Of a stretch of DNA of 37,686 bases, positions 1 through 7,842 are shown in pieces (the stretch's first letter is position 1; each line of letters starts with the position of its first letter). The translations under genes were made by a program, and so were the position numbers. The DNA comes from Pseudomonadota bacterium (lineage in GTDB: Bacteria; Pseudomonadota; Gammaproteobacteria; Burkholderiales; Burkholderiaceae_B): assembly GCA_023387815.1 (NCBI GenBank), contig JAEWHK010000016.1, positions 1 to 37,686 on the forward strand. The letters are read 5' to 3'. The notes below the pieces were generated by a model, which was given only the letters and a program-made list of their open reading frames with translations, did no database searches and was not told the DNA's origin.

Positions 1-2
1 CT

Positions 3-146
3 GATCATGTTGGTGCGATTAATATTTTGGCGCGGGGACACCGCGTAGCAGCCTGCGGAGAGGTAGTCAGACATAAGAATGCGGTTGGTTCTTGTGCGGC
101 CTCTGTGAAACAGGAACCCACCGAAGCGCTTGCCCTCACCGGTTAA
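3..146 (+). CDS. tnpB: TnpB (IS200/IS605 OrfB) RNA-guided nuclease, C-terminal fragment
   Basis: Only the last 47 codons and the TAA stop lie in the window; the 5' part is cut off by the window edge. The frame opens with DHVGAINILARGHRVAACGE and ends SVKQEPTEALALTG, which I recognise as the tail of TnpB proteins of IS200/IS605-type elements. The first Asp (codon 3-5) should be the third catalytic Asp of the RuvC-like nuclease, followed by the usual N-I-L. TnpB is an RNA-guided DNA nuclease, an ancestor-type relative of Cas12, that helps keep the element at its donor site. Whether this copy is intact, and whether a tnpA lies upstream, cannot be seen here. The right end of the element follows directly. 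Confidence 0.85.
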   Translation, partial: DHVGAINILARGHRVAACGEVVRHKNAVGSCAASVKQEPTEALALTG

Positions 147-208
147 GGCAGTAGGAATCCCCTTCCTTTAGGGAGGGGAGGATGTCAATGTATCCCGGTT
201 CCCTACCC
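50..208 (+). ncRNA. Probable TnpB omega-RNA (reRNA): scaffold to 188, guide 189-208
   Basis: In IS200/IS605 systems the guide RNA of TnpB is made from the 3' end of tnpB and the right end of the element, and its guide is the first 16-20 bases of flanking host DNA. Here the scaffold would span the tnpB tail and the 158-179 hairpin and end at 188. The guide would start TGTATCCCGG at 189. The 5' limit (50) is a guess from known omega-RNA lengths; the 3' limit assumes a 20-nt guide. This rests on family knowledge plus the visible right end, not on transcript evidence. Confidence 0.45.
147..188 (+). mobile_element. Right end of an IS200/IS605-family element
   Basis: Directly after the tnpB stop comes a 9-bp stem (158-166 with 171-179, loop TTTA, one T-G wobble) followed by GGATGTCAA ending at 188. 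A subterminal hairpin followed by a TCAA-type cleavage site is the usual right end of ISDra2-like members of this family. The element has no terminal inverted repeats, so this hairpin is the boundary mark. Host sequence should begin at 189. The left end is outside the window. Confidence 0.75.
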
Positions 209-283
209 GGGCGATGGGTAATTCGCGGCGTTGTCTTTGGAAACGATCTTTCCCGACGCCAGATTTACGCCCACAACGACGTT

Positions 284-1180
284 CTATCCCGTTGTGAAAT
301 TTCCTCCCGTCACAAGGCTTGCAGCCCGGGTGGATTTCTCCATCCCGCCGTTATTGTTTTCCTGAGACGCAATCCTGTTTCTTTTCATTTGCTGGCGGTA
401 CTCCAGCGGGGTCATGCCCTGAACAGTCAGAAACGCTGTGGCAAAGTTTGCCGAATTGGAAAACCCCACTTCTTCTGCGATGGTAAATGTTCGCAGCGAA
501 GTGTTGGCAAGCAGATGTTTTGCCGTTTTCATTCGTAAATCACGAATGTATTCAAACGCACTGCAGCCGCATACGTTCTGGAATGCCCGGTTGAGACGCT
601 TTTTGTTCATGGAGACCAGCGAACACAGACGACGCAGGCTGAGGTCTTCGGCAAGATTATCCTGGGCATACTTGGCGATGATGCGAACGACAACGGCGTC
701 ATCATTGTCCAGAACAATGCCGGGAGCCAGCAACGGATCTGACGGTGTGGCCGCCTGCTCCTGTTTGCGTGCACGATTCAGGCGCTGCGAGATGGACGCA
801 TGCACACGAATGCGAGCAACAACTTCATCAACAAATCGTGACTTGGAAATGAAATCGGCCGCCCCCGTTTCAAGACTTTGCACATGCAGATACGGATCGT
901 CCCGATCACTGTAGAACAGGACGGGAATATCTGCGGTAAGCGAATTGGCCTTGAGTCTGCGGCACAAGGGTATGCCATCGAGCCTGGGCACAGTGAGATC
1001 TGTGACAATGACATCAGGTTGCAGCGAGATGGCTTTCTCGTAGCCAGTGAGGCCATCAGAAACAACGGTCGCGCGAAACATCGCACTGCCAAGCGCACGA
1101 AGCACGTTTTGCAGACTGAACGGGTTTGAATCGACGAACAGAATATGAGCGCTGCTCGCCGTAGGGATCACACTGTCCAT
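284..1180 (-). CDS. Response regulator: CheY-like receiver plus AraC-type DNA-binding domain
   Basis: A 298-residue cytoplasmic transcription regulator. The receiver spans about residues 12-130: ILFVDSNP with Asp17, the phospho-acceptor Asp61 in VIVTDLTVPRLDG, Ser91 in LFYSDRDD and Lys113 in FISKSR. The second acidic pocket residue is Ser18, where Asp or Glu is usual. An AraC-type double helix-turn-helix follows at about 195-280 (RRLCSLVSMNKKRLNRAF, then TIAEEVGFSNSANFATAF) and ends in the typical GMTPLEYRQQ. The open frame runs upstream to a TTG at 1321, but that stretch is AT-rich and holds a promoter-like pair at 1202-1230, so I choose the ATG at 1180. No histidine kinase lies nearby, so it is an orphan regulator with unknown signal and targets. 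It sits downstream of dgt and next to the IS end. Confidence 0.8.
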   Translation of the reverse strand: MDSVIPTASSAHILFVDSNPFSLQNVLRALGSAMFRATVVSDGLTGYEKAISLQPDVIVTDLTVPRLDGIPLCRRLKANSLTADIPVLFYSDRDDPYLHVQSLETGAADFISKSRFVDEVVARIRVHASISQRLNRARKQEQAATPSDPLLAPGIVLDNDDAVVVRIIAKYAQDNLAEDLSLRRLCSLVSMNKKRLNRAFQNVCGCSAFEYIRDLRMKTAKHLLANTSLRTFTIAEEVGFSNSANFATAFLTVQGMTPLEYRQQMKRNRIASQENNNGGMEKSTRAASLVTGGNFTTG

Positions 1181-1201
1181 AGGATTTCGCTTGACTGACA
1201 A

Positions 1202-1230
1202 ATTGAAAAAGCGAAACCATTTTCCAACAA
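1202..1230 (-). promoter_or_regulatory. Candidate sigma70 promoter of the response regulator
   Basis: On the minus strand TTGTTG (1225-1230) and TTCAAT (1202-1207) are 17 bases apart in an AT-rich gap. Transcription would start near 1195, just before the ATG at 1180. This supports the ATG over the upstream TTG. Found by eye only. Confidence 0.35.
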
Positions 1231-1344
1231 GATACGTTATCCCGATTTTGAAAAAATTCTCGATACTTTTTGAAGAACGAACGAATCGACCATTAATTGA
1301 ATAATTTTTAATATCGCTCAAGTCCGGCAGCGCGGACCTTCGGG

Positions 1345-2475
1345 TTACACGACAAAAAGCCGCTTATATTCTTTGATGGCGTAACGGTCCGTCATGCCGG
1401 CGATGTAATCGGCAATGGCGCGCGCCTGTCGGTTCTCATCATCGTGCCGATAGTCGGCAGGCAGCAATCGGGGATCATCGATAAATGCGGAAAACAGCGA
1501 TTGCACGATGGTCGTGGCCTTGTTAGCCATGCGCATGACCTTGTAATGACGATACAGATTGCGCATGAGAAAGGATTTCAGTTCATCGGCCTGTGCCCGC
1601 ATGGACTCGGAAAACAGCAGCAGCGACGGCGCCTGTAGCACATCTTCCCTAGTCTGAATCTGATGCGACTGCAGATTGTCGCGCGTGGTCTGGGTCAGAT
1701 CCACGATAAGCGCATTGATCATGCGACGAATGATTTCGGCGACCTGCCGACGTCCGCCAATATCGGGAAACAGACGACCGACTTCGTCGTGATAAGTGGC
1801 AAAAAGCTGCACTTCGCGCATCTGTTCAATTGTGATAAGACCGGAACGCAACCCATCATCGATATCATGATTGTTATACGCAATTTCATCGGCCAGATTG
1901 GCCAGCTGCGCCTCCAGGCCCGGGCGTTTCTTTTCGATGAAGCGACGCCCGACTTCACCCAGCTGACGCGCATGAGACAGCGAGCAATGCTTGAGAATGC
2001 CTTCGCGCGTTTCAAAGGTGAGATTCAGACCGTTGAACGTCGCATAGCGCTCTTCAAGTTCATCCACAACCCGCAGACTTTGCAGATTGTGCTCAAAGCC
2101 GCCGGCCTGGGGGCGCAACCGTTGCATGCACTCATGCAGTGCGTCCTGGCCCGCGTGACCAAAAGGCGTATGGCCCAGATCGTGGGCCAGTGAAATGGCT
2201 TCGGTAAGATCTTCGTGCAGGCCAAGGTTGCGTGCAACCGCGCGTGCAATTTGCGCGACTTCAAGACTGTGAGTCAGCCGAGTGCGGAATAAATCACCTT
2301 CGTGATTGACGAAGACCTGGGTCTTATATTCCAGTCTTCTGAACGCGGCACTGTGAATAATGCGATCACGGTCGCGCTGGAACGGGTCACGCGCCGGATC
2401 AGCCGCCTCTGCATGCTGCCTGCCTTTGGAGTGCGAAGGATGAGTGGCGTATGACGCCAGCTTTGCGACCGACAT
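1345..2475 (-). CDS. dgt: Deoxyguanosinetriphosphate triphosphohydrolase-like protein
   Basis: A 376-residue HD-superfamily enzyme that hydrolyses dGTP (or other dNTPs) to the nucleoside and tripolyphosphate, so helping control the nucleotide pool. The HD metal site is visible as RTRLTHSLEV (His69) and AISLAHDLGHTPFGHAGQ (His98-Asp99), preceded by AAFRRLEYKTQVF. The length fits the shorter, non-E. coli type. The ATG at 2475 has an AGGGCAGG Shine-Dalgarno inside the end of aroB. It lies 3 bases after aroB, so aroK-aroB-dgt are almost certainly co-transcribed, an arrangement common in betaproteobacteria. A 5-bp hairpin (1322-1337) follows the stop, too weak to call a terminator. Confidence 0.93.
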   Translation of the reverse strand: MSVAKLASYATHPSHSKGRQHAEAADPARDPFQRDRDRIIHSAAFRRLEYKTQVFVNHEGDLFRTRLTHSLEVAQIARAVARNLGLHEDLTEAISLAHDLGHTPFGHAGQDALHECMQRLRPQAGGFEHNLQSLRVVDELEERYATFNGLNLTFETREGILKHCSLSHARQLGEVGRRFIEKKRPGLEAQLANLADEIAYNNHDIDDGLRSGLITIEQMREVQLFATYHDEVGRLFPDIGGRRQVAEIIRRMINALIVDLTQTTRDNLQSHQIQTREDVLQAPSLLLFSESMRAQADELKSFLMRNLYRHYKVMRMANKATTIVQSLFSAFIDDPRLLPADYRHDDENRQARAIADYIAGMTDRYAIKEYKRLFVV

Positions 2476-2478
2476 GAT

Positions 2479-3612
2479 TCAAACCTGCCCTGATACGGGT
2501 TCTGCCGCTGGCTGACCATTGGTGGTGATTGCAACATTGCCCACGGTTTCACGCAGGGTCTGCTGAACCTGATCCAGCGGCGCGGTACGCACCACGGCCT
2601 GTCCAATGCTCTGCAGCAGAACATAACGGATTTCTCCGCCTTCGGTTTTTTTGTCACCCTGCATGTAGTCCAGCCAGTTGCTTTCGCCCAGATCGGGGGC
2701 AACATCAGGACAGCCGATGGCACGCACCAGTTGGCGTACGCGCTCGATATCTGCCTCTGGCAGGCCAAGCACCTTGCCTGACAGCACCGCAGCCTGGACA
2801 AGTCCACAACCGACGGCTTCTCCGTGAAGCCAGGTGCCGAAACCCAGTCCGGCCTCTATGGCATGCCCAAAGGTATGACCCAGATTGAGGATGGCGCGCA
2901 AGCCCGTTTCCTTTTCGTCTTCGGACACGACCTGGGCCTTGAGTTCGCAGCACCGCGCAATGGCGTATGCCAGCGCTTCCGGATCCAGCGCAACCAGCTG
3001 ACTGACATTCTGCTCGCACCATTCAAAAAACGCGCTGTCCAGAATGAGGCCGTATTTGATGACTTCGGCCAGGCCAGCAGACACTTCGCGTGCCGGCAGG
3101 GTACGCAGCACGTCGATATCAATATCGACGCTGATCGGCTGATAAAACGCGCCGATCATGTTTTTGCCCAGGGGATGATTGACCGCTGTTTTACCACCCA
3201 CGGAGGAATCTACCTGAGCCAGCAGCGTGGTGGGAATTTGCATGTAGCGAATGCCGCGCATGTACGTGGCCGCCGCAAACCCGGCCATATCACCAATGAC
3301 CCCGCCGCCAAGCGCCAGCACAATGGCGCGGCGATCCAGTTTTTCTGCCAGCATGCGATCGTACAGGGTGCCAAGGGTATCCAGCGATTTAAACGCTTCC
3401 CCATCGGGTACGATGATGGTCATGACAGGCTTGTTGGCAGCTTCAAGCGCCTGACGCAGTTGGTCTCCGTAAAGGCCGTCAACAACGGGATTGCTGATGA
3501 TGACGAGCCGGGTTGCATTTGCCGGTACCGATTCGGCAATCTGCTTAAGACGCCCGGCGGCAATATGGATAGGATACTGGCCGGCAGATGTTGCAACGTT
3601 GACAGGGGCCAT
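2479..3612 (-). CDS. aroB: 3-dehydroquinate synthase
   Basis: Second enzyme of the shikimate pathway: cyclises DAHP to 3-dehydroquinate using NAD+ and a divalent metal, in the cytoplasm. The 377-residue protein shows the NAD-binding glycine motif GGGVIGDMAGF (102-112), the PTTLLAQVDSSVGGKTAVNH block (127-146), AEVIKYG, and the metal-binding histidines in LNLGHTFGHA and WLHGEAVGCG. The length is slightly above the usual 360. The start ATG overlaps the aroK stop by one base (TGATG), so translation is probably coupled. A GAGGTG Shine-Dalgarno lies 11 bases ahead. The last ~20 residues are hydrophilic and poorly conserved in type. Confidence 0.96.
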   Translation of the reverse strand: MAPVNVATSAGQYPIHIAAGRLKQIAESVPANATRLVIISNPVVDGLYGDQLRQALEAANKPVMTIIVPDGEAFKSLDTLGTLYDRMLAEKLDRRAIVLALGGGVIGDMAGFAAATYMRGIRYMQIPTTLLAQVDSSVGGKTAVNHPLGKNMIGAFYQPISVDIDIDVLRTLPAREVSAGLAEVIKYGLILDSAFFEWCEQNVSQLVALDPEALAYAIARCCELKAQVVSEDEKETGLRAILNLGHTFGHAIEAGLGFGTWLHGEAVGCGLVQAAVLSGKVLGLPEADIERVRQLVRAIGCPDVAPDLGESNWLDYMQGDKKTEGGEIRYVLLQSIGQAVVRTAPLDQVQQTLRETVGNVAITTNGQPAAEPVSGQV

Positions 3613-4187
3613 CAGATTTTTTCACCTCGTTGTTCGTGTTCATTCAAAAGACGCGCAATGACTTCGAGTACCGTGTGAATGGAGCCATGACCGGTTTCTA
3701 CAGTGAAATCGGCCAGGCTCTCATAGATGGGTTCTCGTTGCCGAAGCAGCTCAACGATACGCGCTTTCGGATTCGCCGTCAGCAGCATTGGGCGGTTTTT
3801 GTCCTTTGCGACTCTCCGAAAGAGCTCGTCGCTGCCCGCTTTCAGGTACAGCACGACGCCCGCGGTTCGCAGCACTTCCTGATTCTCGGGCGCGACCACC
3901 GCACCTCCGCCGGTTGCCACCACGACATTGCTGCGCAGGGCAATATCCTGCAGCGCCTGGGTTTCACGACGTCTGAAGCCGGCTTCGCCTTCGATATCGA
4001 AGATTGTGGGAATGCTGACACCGCAGCGCGCCTCGAGCTCATGGTCTAGGTCAAGAAATTCCCGTCCCAGTGAGCGGGCCAGTCCGCGGCCTATGGTTGT
4101 TTTGCCAGCGCCCATCATGCCGATAAGAAAAATGGGGACCTGGCCGGTTTGGCGGACAGCAGTACTGCCCGGTTCGGATTGAAGCAT
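3612..4187 (-). CDS. aroK: Shikimate kinase
   Basis: Phosphorylates shikimate at the 3-hydroxyl with ATP, fifth step of chorismate synthesis. The 191-residue protein has the P-loop GMMGAGKTT (23-31), the shikimate-binding FLDLDHELE (Asp48), EGEAGFRRRE with the conserved arginine, and the VATGGGAVV loop. An 18-residue N-terminal extension precedes the kinase core. It is the first gene of an aroK-aroB-dgt run and is divergent from mrcA. The type IV pilus pilMNOPQ genes that often sit between mrcA and aroK in proteobacteria are absent here. A good minus-strand promoter lies at 4229-4256. Confidence 0.96.
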   Translation of the reverse strand: MLQSEPGSTAVRQTGQVPIFLIGMMGAGKTTIGRGLARSLGREFLDLDHELEARCGVSIPTIFDIEGEAGFRRRETQALQDIALRSNVVVATGGGAVVAPENQEVLRTAGVVLYLKAGSDELFRRVAKDKNRPMLLTANPKARIVELLRQREPIYESLADFTVETGHGSIHTVLEVIARLLNEHEQRGEKI

Positions 4188-4228
4188 GTGCGTAAAAGGT
4201 TTTTCTCCCGGTTACGCCGGGGCGCGAA

Positions 4229-4256
4229 AATACAGTTGTTCTATGACAGTTGTCAA
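4229..4256 (-). promoter_or_regulatory. Candidate sigma70 promoter of aroK-aroB-dgt
   Basis: On the minus strand a perfect -35 TTGACA (4251-4256) is followed after 16 bases by TGTATT (4229-4234). Transcription would start near 4222, about 35 bases ahead of aroK. The -35 region overlaps a small palindrome, TGACAGTTGTCA (4244-4255). Found by eye. Confidence 0.5.
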
Positions 4257-4394
4257 AGAAATGACACCGTGTTTTCAATGATTTGTCGTTTATTTGTTGC
4301 AACATAGCACATGTTTACGGTACTGCACAATTCAGTTACAGAAAGAGCCGAAAATTCCAGCTTTTACTGCTGGAAGGTATTAAAATTGCCTGCG

Positions 4395-6848
4395 ATGAGT
4401 AAACCTAACCCACCCTCCCGTAGAAACAATCCGCAGCGCTCGAGTGCAGGCTCGCGCATCGGCCGATTCCTTGTCCAATCCATTATCTTCTGTATCGGCC
4501 TGGGCATTTGCGGCCTGTTACTGGGGACCCTTGCCGTTGCGCTGACCTGGCCCAATCTGCCGGATCTGAAGGCGATGACCGATTATCGCCCACGGGTGCC
4601 TCTGCGCGTGTATACCGCTGACAAGGTGCTGCTGGCCGAATATGGTGAAGAGCGACGCAATGTCCTGCGCTTTAACGAAATTCCAGATGTGATGAAGCAG
4701 GCACTGCTGGCAGCGGAAGATGACAACTTCTATAACCACGGCGGGGTTGACTGGTCGGGTGTGGGTCGTGCCGTGATTGCCAACCTGGTTTCCGGCGCCA
4801 AGGCGCAGGGCGCCAGTACGATCACCATGCAGGTGGCGCGTAATTTCTATCTGTCCTCTGAAAAGTCGTTCATCCGCAAGTTCTACGAACTGATGCTCAC
4901 CTACAAGATCGAGCAGAACCTGAGCAAGGATCAGATTCTTGAACTTTACCTGAACCAGATTTACCTGGGACACCGTTCCTATGGCTTCGCGGCCGCATCA
5001 CGCACCTACTACGGCAAGCCGCTGTCTGAAGTGTCCGTAGCCGAAGCCGCCTTGCTGGCCGGGATTCCCAAAGCGCCCTCACGTTTCAACCCGCGTGCCA
5101 ACATGAAACGGGCCATTGCGCGTCAGCATTACGTGCTGGATCGCATGGAAAAACTGGGCTACATTACGCCCGAGCAGCATCAGGAGGCGCTGGCCCAGAA
5201 AATCGTTCTGCGGGACGATACCATTGAAACTCCCGAGACCAGCTTTGCTCGCCACGGCCAGTATGTGGCCGAACTGGCACGGCAGCTCATGTACAACGTT
5301 TATAAAGACAACGTTTACGGTCGCGGTCTGAGTGTTTACACAACGATCCGTTCACAGGATCAGGAAGTGGCCTATCATGCGGTGCGTGATGGCATTATGT
5401 CTTACACCCGCCGCTCTCGCTATCCCGGTCCTGCCGCGCAGGTAGACCTGCCAGAAGGCATAGAAAACGACCCTGAACGGTTTGACCTGGCGCTTGAAGA
5501 GATCCGCAATAAATACCGCGACAGCGACGATCTGGTGACTGCCGTTGTTCTTTCTGCGAGCAGCAGCAAGGTGACAGCAGCCAGAACGCCAGAGCAGATT
5601 TATGAGCTGAGCGGTAAATCGCTGGGCTTCGTGCGACGCGCCCTGGTCAAGGACGGCCCTGTCTCCAAGCGCATTCAGCGTGGTTCTGTGATTTATCTGC
5701 AGAAAGTAGACAATGTCTGGACCATTATCAATATGCCGAGCGTTGAAGGGGCATTCATTTCGCTGAATCCTCAGAACGGCGCCATCGAATCGATGATTGG
5801 TGGTTTTGACTTCAACCGCGGGGATTTCAACCGTGTTACTCAGGCGTGGCGTCAGCCCGGCTCGACCTTCAAGCCATTTGTGTACGCAGCAGGCCTGGAA
5901 CGCGGTATTACGCCCGGCACGAACATTTCCGACCAGCCTTTCTTTCTGAGCGCCGCACAGACGCGCAGCAAGCCCTGGAGCCCGAAAAACTACGGTAATT
6001 CGTACAGTTACAGCCAGACCATGCGTCAGGGCCTGTACAAGTCCAAAAACATGGTCTCCATCCGCATCCTGCAGACGGTGGGACCGGAGTTTGCCAGTGA
6101 ATTCATTACCCGCTTCGGCTTTGATCCTGCACGTCAGCCACCTAAAAGCGCCTATCTGACCATGGCACTGGGTGCCGGTAGCGTGACACCATTGCAGATG
6201 GCCAGTGCCTACTCGGTTTTTGCGAATGGCGGCTACCGGGTCAATCCGTATATTATTGATTCTGTTGTGGATATTTCCACCAACCGCGTCATCATGAAGG
6301 CGCAGCCCGCCCTGGCCGGAGACGAAAAGAACCGTGTTCTGGATCCGCGCACCGCGTATGTGATGAACGATCTGCTGCGCGGTGTAGCCACATCCGGTAC
6401 CGCAGCGCGCGCGTCGGCAACACTCAAGCGGAATGATGTTGCGGGTAAAACAGGCACCACCAACCAGTCTTTTGATGCCTGGTTCGCGGGCTTTACGCCC
6501 AAGCTGGTGGGCATTTCCTGGCTCGGTTTCGATCAGCCCAAATCACTTGGCGACAGGGAAACCGGTGGTGGCGCCGCCATGCCTATCTGGCTGAACTACA
6601 TGCAGACTGCACTCAAGAAAGTGCCGGTCACCGCCCCCGGCCCGATTCCCGACGGACTGACCAAAGTCGGCGACAACTACTTTTTCTCTGAGTTCCCACT
6701 GGGCAAAGCCCTGGCCAATATTGGTGTATCGGGCAGCGGGATGCAGAATCCCAATGCCGCCAAGCCAGCCAATGCACCTTCGGGCGATGGCGTAGGCAAG
6801 GCCCTGGAATCGTTCAACCCGATGGGTGGACCGCCAATCCGGTTCTAA
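4395..6848 (+). CDS. mrcA: Penicillin-binding protein 1A (bifunctional transglycosylase/transpeptidase)
   Basis: Class A PBP that polymerises and cross-links peptidoglycan, anchored in the inner membrane. From the ATG at 4395 it is 817 residues: a short basic N-terminus, one membrane segment at about 25-45, a GT51 transglycosylase domain (EDDNFYNHGGVDW with catalytic Glu108, then GASTITMQVARN, and LELYLNQIYLG), an OB-like inserted region, and the transpeptidase with QPGSTFKPF (Ser490), SKN (Ser550) and KTGTT (Lys685). The open frame extends to an ATG at 4311, but those 28 extra residues look non-coding and MSKPNPPS is a more normal N-terminus. Neither start has a convincing Shine-Dalgarno. 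It is a single-gene unit ended by a strong terminator. Confidence 0.95.
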   Translation: MSKPNPPSRRNNPQRSSAGSRIGRFLVQSIIFCIGLGICGLLLGTLAVALTWPNLPDLKAMTDYRPRVPLRVYTADKVLLAEYGEERRNVLRFNEIPDVMKQALLAAEDDNFYNHGGVDWSGVGRAVIANLVSGAKAQGASTITMQVARNFYLSSEKSFIRKFYELMLTYKIEQNLSKDQILELYLNQIYLGHRSYGFAAASRTYYGKPLSEVSVAEAALLAGIPKAPSRFNPRANMKRAIARQHYVLDRMEKLGYITPEQHQEALAQKIVLRDDTIETPETSFARHGQYVAELARQLMYNVYKDNVYGRGLSVYTTIRSQDQEVAYHAVRDGIMSYTRRSRYPGPAAQVDLPEGIENDPERFDLALEEIRNKYRDSDDLVTAVVLSASSSKVTAARTPEQIYELSGKSLGFVRRALVKDGPVSKRIQRGSVIYLQKVDNVWTIINMPSVEGAFISLNPQNGAIESMIGGFDFNRGDFNRVTQAWRQPGSTFKPFVYAAGLERGITPGTNISDQPFFLSAAQTRSKPWSPKNYGNSYSYSQTMRQGLYKSKNMVSIRILQTVGPEFASEFITRFGFDPARQPPKSAYLTMALGAGSVTPLQMASAYSVFANGGYRVNPYIIDSVVDISTNRVIMKAQPALAGDEKNRVLDPRTAYVMNDLLRGVATSGTAARASATLKRNDVAGKTGTTNQSFDAWFAGFTPKLVGISWLGFDQPKSLGDRETGGGAAMPIWLNYMQTALKKVPVTAPGPIPDGLTKVGDNYFFSEFPLGKALANIGVSGSGMQNPNAAKPANAPSGDGVGKALESFNPMGGPPIRF

Positions 6849-6859
6849 GCAGATGTGAT

Positions 6860-6894
6860 AAGGACTCGTAGCTAAAGCTCGAGTCCTTTGTTTT
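6860..6894 (+). terminator. Rho-independent terminator of mrcA
   Basis: A 9-bp stem AAGGACTCG / CGAGTCCTT (6860-6868 with 6880-6888), with an inner AGCT/AGCT pairing, is followed by TGTTTTT. It lies 11 bases past the mrcA stop. Confidence 0.85.
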
Positions 6895-6975
6895 TGCGAC
6901 ATAGATCCCATGCAGACATGCCAAACATGAAATTACCCATAGTGGGTATCTTTTGTATCCAAATAGCTTTGACAC

Positions 6976-7842
6976 TCAGATCGGCGTTGCGCCCTTGGTC
7001 GGATCAATCGTATACGCCTTCATAAAATCAAATTCATCTTCGTAATGACCCAAAGGTTGCACCGGTAGCCATTCCTGTGGAATGTAGAGGCTGTTGATGT
7101 TCACTTCATAGCCGTTCATCCAGGCGAGTTTGGCGAAAATCAGCCCTACAGACCCAATAAGACCATCTGTAAATGCTGTTTCGCTTGAGCTATATGCTCT
7201 CAGCGCTCTGGGAGTTACAAGTTGAGCAAGCGACGTTTCCATTGCTGGGATGTCCCCCGTTGCTAACGCCAGTAAGTATTGATACTCGAAGATGTCTATA
7301 CTACTGAAAGGCCTGCGCCGCGGATTTTCGATGTACCTGCGACAACGTTCTTCGACCTGATCCCACTGCCGACGCATGGCAAGGTAGACCGTTTTGACGA
7401 AAAACTCGGATGTGTGGAATTCATCTTTGTGGTCGCTATCAGCAAGGCCGAAGTTTGAAGCTATGCACCATTGGATCAGGTCTGGATGATCGGATAAAAG
7501 TAGAGGCATGCATTCCATGGTGTTCGTGTAAGTAAAGCGTCTAAAAGGACCGTCTCGCCAATCTTCAACAAAACCGATATATTCCAGCTTTCCGACGTTA
7601 TAGAACAGATTTTTTAGCCGCGTGATGTCACCGTTCTCATACCAGTCCGTCAAGGCGAGTGCCATGCAGTGTGCCTCGAGCATTTGAATCATTACTGCCC
7701 TGTCGCGCTGCAGCATCGGATCCGTCAATTCTGCGCACCATAAGCGTACGTCCTCGGGCTTACTCCTTGCAGCAAGGTGATGTTCTATATGTAACAGTCT
7801 TTCTACTGCATTTTTCGTCTTTGGTAATGTGGGCATGATCAT
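6976..7842 (-). CDS. Imm49-like immunity protein
   Basis: A 288-residue, mostly helical soluble protein without signal peptide. Its last third resembles my memory of the Imm49 family (immunity proteins of polymorphic toxin systems): FEYQYLLALATGDIPAMETS, then LIGSVGLIFAKLAWMNGYEV followed by NSLYIPQEWL, matching the family pattern of a final helix, a small hydrophobic stretch and a S-x-Y-[LI]-P motif. Imm49 proteins would neutralise a cognate toxin in the cytoplasm. The start ATG overlaps the stop of the upstream ORF by 4 bases (ATGA), as in effector-immunity pairs. Codon use and base composition are AT-richer than in the neighbours. Assignment is by pattern memory only; the toxin it would block is not recognisable. 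Confidence 0.55.
   Translation of the reverse strand: MIMPTLPKTKNAVERLLHIEHHLAARSKPEDVRLWCAELTDPMLQRDRAVMIQMLEAHCMALALTDWYENGDITRLKNLFYNVGKLEYIGFVEDWRDGPFRRFTYTNTMECMPLLLSDHPDLIQWCIASNFGLADSDHKDEFHTSEFFVKTVYLAMRRQWDQVEERCRRYIENPRRRPFSSIDIFEYQYLLALATGDIPAMETSLAQLVTPRALRAYSSSETAFTDGLIGSVGLIFAKLAWMNGYEVNINSLYIPQEWLPVQPLGHYEDEFDFMKAYTIDPTKGATPI

Noticed and set aside
182..538. 118-codon plus-strand frame after the IS end
   Set aside because: Lies opposite the AraC domain of the response regulator and begins inside the IS end; a shadow frame.
1181..1321. N-terminal extension of the response regulator from TTG 1321
   Set aside because: AT-rich, no ribosome site, holds a promoter-like pair; ATG 1180 preferred.
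4311..4394. 28-codon extension of mrcA
   Set aside because: Product not typical of PBP1A N-termini; region belongs to the divergent promoter area.
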